Source of the DNA: Nocardia blacklockiae
GTDB lineage: Bacteria; Actinomycetota; Actinomycetes; Mycobacteriales; Mycobacteriaceae
DNA: 64,000 bases
Direction of reading: 5' to 3'
Assembly (NCBI RefSeq): GCF_015477355.1
Contig: NZ_JADLRJ010000010.1
Span: forward strand, 124,001-188,000
Shown here: piece after piece, positions 24,423 to 33,495 of the stretch
How the letters are laid out: every line of letters starts with the position of its first letter
How positions within the stretch are numbered: position 1 is the first letter of the stretch
Translations under genes and position numbers: made by a program
The notes under the pieces: generated by a model
Told to the model about the DNA's origin: nothing
Databases searched by the model: none
What the model saw: the letters and a program-made list of their open reading frames with translations, nothing else

Positions 24423-25177
24423 CGGCTGGCGTGCTGGCCGCGGATGCGGGTGAGATCCGGCTCGTCGACATCGGTGATGCCCACCTGCAGCAACAGCAGC
24501 AGGGTGACCATGCTGACGCCGACGATCAGCGGGGTGAGCAGCTGGTGCGCCTGCGCACCGCCCGGCGCGTGCAGATGCGCCCCCATCCGGGCGTGCATGG
24601 CGAACATGCCGGTGTAGTGCATGCCGCACACCGCCAGGCCCATGATCAGCGCCGCGCCGCCGGTGGCGGCCAGCCCGCGCACGTGCAGCGCGAACCACAG
24701 CGCCGCGGTCGCCGCGACGACCGCGATGACCAGCGACAGCACCACGATCCACGGGTCGTAGTGGACCGCCGCGTCCGTCTTCATCGCGTACATGCCCGCG
24801 TAGTGCATGGCGCCGACGCCGAGCCCGGTAACGGTGCCGCCGATCAGCAGCGCCGAGCCGTCGCCCCGCCGCCGCACCACGATCGACAGCCCTACCCACA
24901 CGACCGCCATCGCCAGCGCCGCGCTGATCAAGGTGATCGGAATGTTGTAGCGGATCGTCGCGTCGGAGACCGAGAAGCCCAGCATCGCGATGAAATGCAT
25001 GACCCAGATCCCGGTGCCGCCCAGTGCGACGGCCGCCGTGGCGATCCAGCCGTCCGGCCGGCCGCTGCCGCGGGCGCGGACCATGCAGCGCAATGCCAGC
25101 AACGACCCGACGACCGACATGAGATACGCCAGCGCAGGCGTGAGCCATCCGTAGGTGAAGTGGTTGATTTCCAGCAT
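24350..25177 (-). CDS. MHYT-domain membrane sensor protein
   Basis: A 275-residue integral membrane protein made of MHYT repeats. The three diagnostic motifs are 'WVMHFIAMLGF' (about 52-62), 'GVGAMHYAGMYAMKT' and 'GLAVCGMHYTGMFAMHA', each in a membrane helix pair, seven helices in total. MHYT domains are thought to bind copper through Met/His and to sense O2, CO or NO. Here no output domain (GGDEF, EAL or kinase) is attached, as in many actinobacterial versions. ATG 25177 is preceded by AAGGAG. The gene converges on eutC with a 73-base overlap of coding ends; an earlier stop by either gene was not found. Confidence 0.85.
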   Translation of the reverse strand: MLEINHFTYGWLTPALAYLMSVVGSLLALRCMVRARGSGRPDGWIATAAVALGGTGIWVMHFIAMLGFSVSDATIRYNIPITLISAALAMAVVWVGLSIVVRRRGDGSALLIGGTVTGLGVGAMHYAGMYAMKTDAAVHYDPWIVVLSLVIAVVAATAALWFALHVRGLAATGGAALIMGLAVCGMHYTGMFAMHARMGAHLHAPGGAQAHQLLTPLIVGVSMVTLLLLLQVGITDVDEPDLTRIRGQHASRYWPSRTTPSDVPPTEFDAARRRG

Positions 25178-25422
25178 GCGCACTCCTTGCCAGAACGCTT
25201 CGCGCCGACTGCTGCACGGCGACACGCCGGACACTAGCCACGTACTCGCTGGTAGTAAATTTGCAGCAGAATAATCAGGGAAATTAGCTGAGTTTGCTGG
25301 GCCGGATGCGCGCAGGTAGCGGGCGTGCCGGGACACCGAGGCCCGTCGCAGAAGCCGTGTTCAGGCCCCTTGACACTCCATGATGGCCGAGCAAACCGAC
25401 CGCACGCTCTGCGCGAACCCGC

Positions 25423-27012
25423 CTACATCGGCGGCATGGGCCGCAGATCGAGCCGATGCATCATCCGATCGACCAGATCGGGCGGAATGCCGGGCTCGCG
25501 CCGCGCCGCCAGCGCCTCGGTGCGTCCGGCCTCGAGCACCTCGTTGCTGATGGCCCGCATCTTGCCGGTGAAACGCAGGCTGCGGTCCACCGCCTTGCTG
25601 TCGTCCGCGGCCTCGGCCGCCTCCGGATCCGCGCGGACCAGGCGGCGCTCGAATCCCTCGCGCATCCGCTGATAGATCTCGTCGGGCAGATCCTCGCTGT
25701 CGGCGATCTCCTCCAGCCGGGCCAGCTCGGCGCGCAGGATGCGAGTCCACAAGCGGCGCTCCAGTATTCGCTCCTGCTCGGTGTCGGCCTGCACGTGCGT
25801 CGCCCGCACCACCGCCGGCAGCGTCGGCCCCTGCACCAGCAGCGTGAACAGCACGACGGCGAACGCGATGAACAGCACCTCGGCGCGCCCCGGGAACGCC
25901 GCCCCCGCGTCGGTGCCCAAGGGCAGCGCCACCGCCAGCGCGACGGTCACCACGCCGCGCATGCCCGCCCACCAGGTGACCACCGACTCCCGCCAGGTGT
26001 GCGGCTCGTCGGTGTCGCGGCGTCGCCACCAGCGCTGGAACAACTCGGTGGTGACCAGCAGCCAGACCAGCCGCAGCAGCACCACCACGGCGATCACCGC
26101 CGCCGCGCCGCCGAGCAGCCGCTGCCAATCCGGGCCGGTCGCGGCGAGAACCGTGGTCAGCTCCAGGCCGATCAAGCCGAACGCGACGCCGGTGACCAGC
26201 AGATCGATCACGTCCCAGAACGAATCCCCGACGATGCGGTAGGCGCTGTCGCTGAAATCGGCGGCGGCGTCGGTCAGATACAGCGCGCACACCAGCACGG
26301 CCAGCACCGCCGACCCGTGCCACGCCTCGGCCAGGCCGTAGGCGCCGAACGGCAGCAGCAGCCCGAGCGCGACCTGCCAGGCGGCCTCGCCGAGTTTGCG
26401 CATCAACCGGCTGCCGGCCCAGCCCAGCGCGAGACCCACCGCGACCGCGACCACCGCCGACAGCAGAAAGTCGAACACGGTGTGCCAGGCCGAGAACCGG
26501 CCGGTGACCACCGCCTGCACCGCGACGTTGTAGAGCACCACCGCGGTCACGTCGTTGAACAGCCCCTCGCCCTCCAGCACCGCGACCAGGCGGCGCGGCA
26601 GCCCCAGACGATCGGCCACCGCGCTCGCCGCCACCGGATCCGGCGGGGCGACCACCGCGCCGAGCGCCACCGCCGTGGCCAGCGGCACGGCCGGGTACCA
26701 GGCGTGGAAGACCGCCGCCACCGCGACGGCCGTGGCGATGACCAGCCCGACCGCACGCAGCAGGATCGGACCGGCGTTCGCGGCGAACTGCTGCCAGGAA
26801 GTTCGGCGGGCGGAAGCGTAGAGCAGGGGAGACAGGACCAGCGGGAGGATCAGCTCGGGGTTGATGTCGAGGTTCGGGACGAAGGGGAGGACCGCCAGGG
26901 CCAGGCCGAACAGCGTCATGAGGACGGCGGGGGCGAGGCCGGTGCGGCGGCCGAGGGGCTGGGCGAGGATGGTGGCGAAGGCCAGGACGAAGACGAGTAC
27001 CAGTTGGTCCAT
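25423..27012 (-). CDS. CPA1-family Na+/H+ antiporter
   Basis: A 529-residue antiporter of the NhaP/YjcE type. Twelve or so hydrophobic segments are followed by a hydrophilic C-terminal tail of about 130 residues rich in charged helices. The ion-binding region is 'PPDPVAASAVADRLGLPRRLV' (about 125-145), with the family motif 'FNDVTAVVLYNVAVQ' just after it. Later comes 'TWWAGMRGVVTVALAVALP', the CPA1 signature. It pairs Na+ or Li+ export with H+ entry. It lies downstream of the sigA terminator, and the ATG is the first start in frame. The neighbouring EutC/MHYT genes are unrelated. Confidence 0.85.
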   Translation of the reverse strand: MDQLVLVFVLAFATILAQPLGRRTGLAPAVLMTLFGLALAVLPFVPNLDINPELILPLVLSPLLYASARRTSWQQFAANAGPILLRAVGLVIATAVAVAAVFHAWYPAVPLATAVALGAVVAPPDPVAASAVADRLGLPRRLVAVLEGEGLFNDVTAVVLYNVAVQAVVTGRFSAWHTVFDFLLSAVVAVAVGLALGWAGSRLMRKLGEAAWQVALGLLLPFGAYGLAEAWHGSAVLAVLVCALYLTDAAADFSDSAYRIVGDSFWDVIDLLVTGVAFGLIGLELTTVLAATGPDWQRLLGGAAAVIAVVVLLRLVWLLVTTELFQRWWRRRDTDEPHTWRESVVTWWAGMRGVVTVALAVALPLGTDAGAAFPGRAEVLFIAFAVVLFTLLVQGPTLPAVVRATHVQADTEQERILERRLWTRILRAELARLEEIADSEDLPDEIYQRMREGFERRLVRADPEAAEAADDSKAVDRSLRFTGKMRAISNEVLEAGRTEALAARREPGIPPDLVDRMMHRLDLRPMPPM

Positions 27013-27273
27013 AATTTTGGCCTCCGCTTCGCTCCGGCGGGCCGGGGCCCTCGAGCCCCGGGCCTTCCCTCCTCCGCTCCTCCGCTTCGCTCCCCCGCTC
27101 CGTCAGTCCAGGCCCGGGGCGGGCCCCGGCCTTGGGGGTGAACCTTTGAGGAGGGGTTTGCGATGATGCGGGTGTCGTGCTGGGATGCGGGTGTTGTGCT
27201 GGTTCGGGGGTTCGTGCTGGTTGGTGGCTTGGCGGGTTGTTTGCCGCTCGACCTCGAGTAGTATTGCCGCTCA
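27013..27273. other. Intergenic region with GC-skewed low-complexity stretch
   Basis: The 260 bases upstream of the CPA1 gene contain purine/pyrimidine-skewed stretches (CTCCGCTTCGCTCC repeated in part near 27068-27100). No gene with a believable ribosome site was found. An open frame on the plus strand (27177 on) simply runs through the antisense of sigA. Confidence 0.45.
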
Positions 27274-27312
27274 ACGCGAAACGCCGCCGGAGGTTCCGGC
27301 GGCGTTTCGCGT
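27274..27312. terminator. Strong terminator hairpin downstream of sigA
   Basis: An 18-base perfect stem: the arm at 27274-27291 (ending CCGCCGGA) pairs with 27295-27312 (starting TCCGGCGG) around a 3-base loop. It lies 18 bases after the sigA stop codon on the minus strand and ends the sigA transcript. It is the longest perfect stem noticed in the window. Confidence 0.85.
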
Positions 27313-27329
27313 ATCGGTTGTGCTACCCG

Positions 27330-28709
<1,380 letters not shown>

Positions 28710-28893
28710 GTACGCCCTTTCGTGACGGTCTCGTGCGGCGTCACGCCAGAGTCATCATCCGGCGGAGCGGTTCTGTCGGGGTTAAACCCGGCTCTCCGGC
28801 CGGGGTCGGTTTCCGGCTCACCGCCGGTCATGCGTTCCATTGTAACGATCCGGACGGAGTGCGATGCCGCAGCCTCGCTGGTTGCCGGGTAGA

Positions 28894-29652
28894 TCATGGC
28901 GCGATACCGGCGTCGACGGCCATCGCGGCGCCCACGATCCCGGCCGTGTTGCGCAGATGCGCCGCCACCACGGGAGTCCGGTTGCCCAGCAACGGGATCC
29001 AGTGCTCCGCGTCGCGGCTGATGCCGCCGCCGGCGACGAAGACGTCCGGCCAGAGCAGATTCTCCAGGGTGACCAGCACCTTGGTCACCTGTGCCGACCA
29101 CTCCTTGTAGGACAGCTTCTTTCGTTCCTTCACCGATGAAGCGGCGCGGTGCTCGGCTTCCTTGCCGTCGACCAGGATGTGCCCGAACTCGGTATTGGGC
29201 ACCAGCGTGCCGTGGTAGAGCAGCGCCGAGCCGATGCCGGTGCCGAAGGTCAGCAGCATCACCAGCCCCTCGGTGTGGCGCGCCGCGCCGTAGCGGTCCT
29301 CCGCCATCCCCGCGGCGTCGGCGTCGTTGAGCACCACCACCTCGCGGCCGCCGAGGGCGAGGGAGAACAATTTGCGGGCGTCGGTATCGATCCACGCCTT
29401 GTCGATATTGGCCGCCGTGCGGGCGATGCCGTTGACCACCACGCTGGGCAGGGTGAGGCCGACCGGGCCGTCCCAATCGGCCTGGGCGACCAGTTTCGCC
29501 ACCGTTTCGGCGACGGCGTTCGGCGTGGACGGCTGCGGCGTGGCGATCTTGATGCGTTCGTGCGCGAGTTCACCGGTGGCGAGATCCACCACGGCGCCCT
29601 TCACGCCGCTCCCCCCGATGTCGATACCGAAAGCTTGCCCCCGAGCGGACAT
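28894..29652 (-). CDS. ppgK: Polyphosphate glucokinase
   Basis: A 252-residue ROK-type kinase that phosphorylates glucose using inorganic polyphosphate (or ATP), as in M. tuberculosis Rv2702. The N-terminal phosphate loop is 'GIDIGGSGVKGAVVDL' (about 8-23), with 'VVVLNDADAAGMAEDRYG' for the sugar site (catalytic Asp) and 'LVMLLTFGTGIGSALLYHG' for the second phosphate contact. The polyphosphate-binding basic patch 'SSVKERKKLSYKEW' is conserved. ATG 29652 is used; GAGGAGAC lies 6-13 bases before it. It is divergent from suhB, which here as in M. tuberculosis is its neighbour. Confidence 0.93.
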   Translation of the reverse strand: MSARGQAFGIDIGGSGVKGAVVDLATGELAHERIKIATPQPSTPNAVAETVAKLVAQADWDGPVGLTLPSVVVNGIARTAANIDKAWIDTDARKLFSLALGGREVVVLNDADAAGMAEDRYGAARHTEGLVMLLTFGTGIGSALLYHGTLVPNTEFGHILVDGKEAEHRAASSVKERKKLSYKEWSAQVTKVLVTLENLLWPDVFVAGGGISRDAEHWIPLLGNRTPVVAAHLRNTAGIVGAAMAVDAGIAP

Positions 29653-29798
29653 TGACAGTCTCCTCGTTTCCCTGTGGTGCCGGCCCTGATCGCAGTGCGC
29701 GCGGCACGATACACGGCATTGTGTGACGGGTTGCGCGACCACCGGATCTGTGTCGTGCCCGACAAGCCTAATGCGCGGGGTGCGGGATCTGTGCTGCG

Positions 29799-30731
29799 AT
29801 GGATGTCGTGCGCGATACGAATCCGTCAGTGACCGCCGCCGCCATCGACCCCGGGACCGCCGAGCCGGACCCGGCCGACGCCGCCGAGATCGCCGAATTG
29901 CGCCGTGTCGCAGTGCATCTCGCGCAGACCGCCGCCGCCCACGTGCGGGCCCGCCGCCCGCAGGTGTTCGGCGCCGGGGAGGACGCCCAGGGGGCGGTGC
30001 GGGCCAAGAGCTCACCCACCGACCCGGTAACGGTGGTCGACACCGAGACCGAGGAGGTGATCCGCCGGCTGCTCGCCGACCTGCGTCCCGGCGAGCGGGT
30101 GCTCGGCGAGGAGGGCGGCGGCACCCTGGGCGGCGCCGCGGAGATCGTGTGGGTGGTCGACCCGATCGACGGCACCGTGAACTTCATGTACGGCATCCCG
30201 GCGTACGCCGTCTCGGTGGCCGCCATGCGCGACGGGCGCTCGCTCGCCGGTGCGGTCGTCGACGTCGCCGCCGGGCAGACCTACAGCGCCGGGCTGGGCG
30301 CCGGGGCCACCCGCACCGAGCCGGACGGCACCGCGGTCACGTTGCGCTGCACCGAGGTCGACTCGGTCCGAATGACGTTGCTGGCCACCGGCTTCGGCTA
30401 CGGGGCCGCGCGCCGCGCCCGGCAGGGCGAGCTGATCGCCGGGCTGCTGCCGCACGTGCGCGACATCCGCCGGATCGGCTCGGCCGCGCTGGACCTGTGC
30501 ATGGTCGCCGCAGGCCGCGCCGACGCCCACTACGAGCACGGGCTCAACACCTGGGACTGGGCCGCGGGCGCGCTGATCGCCGCGGAGGCCGGCGCCCGGT
30601 TGGTGCTGCCGCCGGCCGGAACGGTCAGCAAGACCGGGGAGCTGGTGGTCGCCGCCGCGCCCGGGATCGCCGACGAATTGCTCGAATTGTTCGATCGGCT
30701 CGGCGTGTCGGAGGCGATCCCGGAGAACTAG
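29799..30731 (+). CDS. suhB: Inositol-1-monophosphatase (SuhB)
   Basis: A 310-residue phosphatase of the inositol-monophosphatase fold. Metal ligands are visible in 'VLGEEGGG' and in 'VWVVDPIDGTVNFMYGIPAY' (motif A, 'DPIDGT'). 'EHGLNTWDWAAGALIAAEAGA' is motif B. In Mycobacteriales inositol is needed for phosphatidylinositol mannosides, lipoarabinomannan and mycothiol, so this enzyme supplies envelope and redox thiol precursors. It corresponds to Rv2701c. The start at ATG 29799 is uncertain; GTG 29829 is also possible, and residues 1-30 are not conserved. Divergent from ppgK. Confidence 0.9.
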   Translation: MDVVRDTNPSVTAAAIDPGTAEPDPADAAEIAELRRVAVHLAQTAAAHVRARRPQVFGAGEDAQGAVRAKSSPTDPVTVVDTETEEVIRRLLADLRPGERVLGEEGGGTLGGAAEIVWVVDPIDGTVNFMYGIPAYAVSVAAMRDGRSLAGAVVDVAAGQTYSAGLGAGATRTEPDGTAVTLRCTEVDSVRMTLLATGFGYGAARRARQGELIAGLLPHVRDIRRIGSAALDLCMVAAGRADAHYEHGLNTWDWAAGALIAAEAGARLVLPPAGTVSKTGELVVAAAPGIADELLELFDRLGVSEAIPEN

Positions 30732-30750
30732 GCCGCGCGGGCGACGCCGC

Positions 30751-31434
30751 TCAGCAGGTGCCCTTGCGGGCGGCGTCGAGCAGCGTGGAGTCGATGGCCG
30801 GGCCGCCGGGCGCCGGGTTCTTCAGCGACCGCAGCACCTCCTCGGCGTCGGTGGACGGGCGCACCTCGTTGCCGAACAGCGAGCCGAGCGCCAGGTCGAC
30901 GGTGTCGTCGTTGCGCTTGTCCTCGATCAGCTCCGCGCACGGGGAGACCAGCTGCACCGCGGCCGCGGCCGGGCGGCCGTTGACGCCGAACCGAATCTGC
31001 CCGGTGCACACCAGATCACCGTTGAGGTAGACCGGATCGTTGGCGAACTGCGGTGCGGGCGGACTCGCGAAACCCAGATCGCTGAGCCGCGAGGCGATGT
31101 GCTCGGCCAAGCCGCGCTGGCCCGAAGCGTTGTAGACGCGCACCTTCGACTGGGTCAGCGGCGCCGGCTCCACGTCCTGCAGGCGCGACGGGGACACCCG
31201 CTGGCCCAGCGGCGCGGGCTGCGGCGCGTTCGGGTCCGCGACCGGGGAGGGGGAGTTGCAGGCCATGGCCGCATGGCTCTTGCCCTCGGTGGTCAGCGCC
31301 TTGATCCACACGATCGCGCAGATCAACGCCAAAATCGCGACCAGCGCGACCCAGGGCTGGTAGCGGCGGCGCAGAAACGGGCGCCCTTTGTCGTCGACGG
31401 CGCTGCCTTCGGTGATCAGTGAAACCACACGCAC
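30751..31434 (-). CDS. cei: Envelope integrity protein Cei
   Basis: A 227-residue protein with one membrane segment near the N terminus ('WVALVAILALICAIVWIKAL', about residues 27-46) and an extracytoplasmic LytR_C domain. The domain has 'SKVRVYNASGQRGLAEHIASRL' at about 110-131 and a C-terminal Cys. It matches Rv2700 (Cei), needed for cell-envelope integrity and virulence in M. tuberculosis. Basic residues before the helix put the N terminus inside the cell. The gene converges on suhB (20 bases between stops). The GTG at 31434 is used; an ATG is not available nearby. Confidence 0.87.
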   Translation of the reverse strand: MRVVSLITEGSAVDDKGRPFLRRRYQPWVALVAILALICAIVWIKALTTEGKSHAAMACNSPSPVADPNAPQPAPLGQRVSPSRLQDVEPAPLTQSKVRVYNASGQRGLAEHIASRLSDLGFASPPAPQFANDPVYLNGDLVCTGQIRFGVNGRPAAAAVQLVSPCAELIEDKRNDDTVDLALGSLFGNEVRPSTDAEEVLRSLKNPAPGGPAIDSTLLDAARKGTC

Positions 31435-31940
31435 ACCTTACGAGTTCGCGCCGCACATTCCCGCATGCGGACACCGTGTGCGGGCCGCGGCGCGCGGCGC
31501 GGCGATTCCTGGACGCGGGCCCGGGTCGTTCGCGCCGCACGTCCGGCGGTGCTGTGCGACAGATATCGCGGGGGTAACGATTCGCTCGACGCCCGGGCAC
31601 GGATTCGGCGTTGTCCAGGGGTGGCGATGACGATTACCCCCTCAGTTTCGACGCGCTCGGGTTTTGATTGCGACTTTTGCCGTCCTGTCCGCTATTGTCT
31701 GGCGGCCGATTCGAATCGACAGAGGTGAATCAGGGCCGAGTTTTCGGGAACAACCAGGGCATGTCCTGCGTTGACCGAGCGCGATCCGGTACAGGTCCGC
31801 CAGATCTGGCCCGGTCGGCGACCGGTGTACACGTGACGTACACCACCGGCGGGGCGGTGCTCGCCGAACCGATTCCCACAGGAATCGGCAGAGGCGGGGC
31901 CGGTCCGGGATATACGGAGTAAGGACGAGGGGAAGACGAC
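31435..31940. promoter_or_regulatory. Divergent cei / DUF4193 control region with two inverted repeats
   Basis: 506 bases without a gene. Two hairpins lie in the long leader of the DUF4193 gene: GGTGTAC (31824-31830) with GTACACC (31838-31844) around ACGTGAC, and CCGATTCC (31869-31876) with GGAATCGG (31881-31888) around CACA. A TATTGT at 31693-31698 could be a -10, giving a leader of about 240 bases. The DUF4193 gene has AGGACGAGGGGA close to its start. The hairpins may be operators or RNA structures; no known riboswitch pattern was recognised. Confidence 0.45.
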
Positions 31941-32243
31941 ATGGCAACCGACTATGACGCACCGAGGCGTAGTGAAACCGACGAGGTGTCGGAGGACTCG
32001 CTGGAGGAGTTGAAGGCTCGTCGCAACGAGGCCGCGTCCGCCGTCGTGGATGTCGACGACAGCGATACCGCGGAATCGTTCGAACTTCCCGGCGCGGACC
32101 TGTCCGAGGAAGTGCTGTCGGTTCGGGTGATCCCGAAGCAGGCCGACGAGTTCACCTGCTCGAGCTGTTTTCTGGTTCATCACCGCAGCCGGCTCGCCAG
32201 CGAGGCAGGCGGTCAGCTGATCTGCATGGATTGCGCGGCCTGA
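31941..32243 (+). CDS. DUF4193 zinc-binding protein
   Basis: A 100-residue protein, ortholog of Rv2699c. The acidic N-terminal part (residues 1-60) is followed by a zinc-ribbon-like C terminus with two CxxC pairs: Cys73-Cys76 ('FTCSSCFLVHHRSRL') and Cys95-Cys98 ('LICMDCAA'). This resembles RNA-polymerase-associated and other zinc-knuckle proteins in Actinobacteria; the true partner is not established. ATG 31941 follows a purine-rich site (GAGGGGAAGACGAC). The long structured leader before it (31693-31940) is unusual for so small a gene. Confidence 0.88.
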   Translation: MATDYDAPRRSETDEVSEDSLEELKARRNEAASAVVDVDDSDTAESFELPGADLSEEVLSVRVIPKQADEFTCSSCFLVHHRSRLASEAGGQLICMDCAA

Positions 32244-32340
32244 GCGCCCGGCAGTAAGTGATATCGACCCGCGCTCGCCGCAGCGAGCGCGGTGGTTGAT
32301 CGTGCGTGCCCGGCGCAGCATGACCGGCGGCGACCGCCGG

Positions 32341-32886
32341 TCAGCTGGCGTCGCGTACGCCGAGTGCTTTCATGACCCGTTCGGGACGGCGCGTACTGAC
32401 CAACCAGTACGGCGCCGGATCGTCCGGGTCGTCCAAGACCAACAGCACCAACGGGCCGATCCAGGCCCGATGCTGCACGTAGGCGGCCGGGTCGAGCTGC
32501 CTGCCCAGCGCCGCGCTCTTCGCGCTGGCCGGTACCGCGGCTGCCCGGGCGACATACGTTACCGGCAGATGCGCACGGTCCGCGCGCAATTCGACCGTTC
32601 CGTTCGCATCCGGCCCGACCTCCACGCGATGGCGGCTCAGCCACAGCAGCGCCCACACCGGCACCGGCAGCAGCAGCACGTAGGGCAGCCAGGCCCGGAT
32701 CCCCGGCGCGCCCATGTGCACCTCGGCGGCGAGCAGGCCGGCGATCGCCAGGCCCACGGGCCACCACCACAGCGGCACCCACAGTCGCTCGGAGTAGGCG
32801 GGGGCGCTGGTGTCGGGTCGGCTCATGGTCTCGGGCGCTGCGGAGGAGGGGGCGGATTCGGGGGCCGCCGCGGACTGGTCGGACAC
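32341..32886 (-). CDS. DUF3093 membrane protein
   Basis: A 181-residue protein, ortholog of Rv2698. A Ser/Ala/Pro-rich N terminus (1-30) leads into two membrane helices, 'RLWVPLWWWPVGLAIAGLLAAEVHMG' (about 34-59) and 'LPYVLLLPVPVWALLWLS' (67-84), split for description. A PH-like beta-rich cytoplasmic part of about 95 residues follows, including 'AYVQHRAWIGPLVLLVLDDPDDPAPYWLVSTRRP'. The family is restricted to Actinobacteria and has no known function. GTG 32886 is the start used. The gene is divergent from dut and convergent with the DUF4193 gene. Confidence 0.85.
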   Translation of the reverse strand: MSDQSAAAPESAPSSAAPETMSRPDTSAPAYSERLWVPLWWWPVGLAIAGLLAAEVHMGAPGIRAWLPYVLLLPVPVWALLWLSRHRVEVGPDANGTVELRADRAHLPVTYVARAAAVPASAKSAALGRQLDPAAYVQHRAWIGPLVLLVLDDPDDPAPYWLVSTRRPERVMKALGVRDAS

Positions 32887-33004
32887 CTCATCAGACTAAG
32901 TCAGCGGGCGGCGCCGGAGTGCGGCGGGAGCAGGTCGTTCCGCCGCTCGCGCTCCGGCCATGTCGCTGTCACCGCGGCGCGGCGACCGCGTAGGCTCGCT
33001 GTAC

Positions 33005-33493
33005 GTGACCGGTATTCCACCTATACCTCTGCTGCGGCTCGATCCCGGCATCCCCGTCCCCACGCGCGCCCACGCCGGCGACGCGGGCGTGGACCTGTGC
33101 ACCACCGAGGACGTCATCCTGGAGCCGGGGGAGCGGGTGCTCGTCGGCACGGGTATCGCGGTAGCGCTGCCGATCGGCACGGTCGGCCTGATCCACCCGC
33201 GGTCCGGGCTGGCCGCCAAGACGGGACTGTCGATCGTCAATACCCCCGGCACGGTCGACGCGGGATATCGCGGCGAGATCAAGGTCTGCCTGATCAACCA
33301 CGATCCGCGCACGCGCATCGAGCTGCGCCGCGGTGACCGGATCGCGCAGCTGCTGGTGCAGCGGGTCGAGCTGGTCGATTTCGTGGAGGTCGGCGAACTC
33401 GACGACACCGCGCGCGGCGCGGGCGGTTACGGGTCCAGTGGCGGGCACGCCAGCCTGGTCGCCGACGGCGCCGCCGCCGGCAAGGAGGCGTGA
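33005..33493 (+). CDS. dut: dUTP diphosphatase
   Basis: A 162-residue trimeric dUTPase that hydrolyses dUTP to dUMP, keeping uracil out of DNA and feeding dTMP synthesis. All five motifs are visible: 'GDAGVDL' (I), 'HPRSGLA' (II), '[14 protein letters not shown]' (III), 'RGDRIAQLL' (IV) and '[14 protein letters not shown]' (V). It matches Rv2697c. The start is GTG 33005; the frame is open to 32960, but the extra residues are not conserved. Its TGA overlaps the ribosome region of the DUF3710 gene (AAGGAGG at 33483-33488 lies inside dut), so the two are co-translated. Confidence 0.93.
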   Translation: MTGIPPIPLLRLDPGIPVPTRAHAGDAGVDLCTTEDVILEPGERVLVGTGIAVALPIGTVGLIHPRSGLAAKTGLSIVNTPGTVDAGYRGEIKVCLINHDPRTRIELRRGDRIAQLLVQRVELVDFVEVGELDDTARGAGGYGSSGGHASLVADGAAAGKEA

Positions 33494-33495
33494 CG

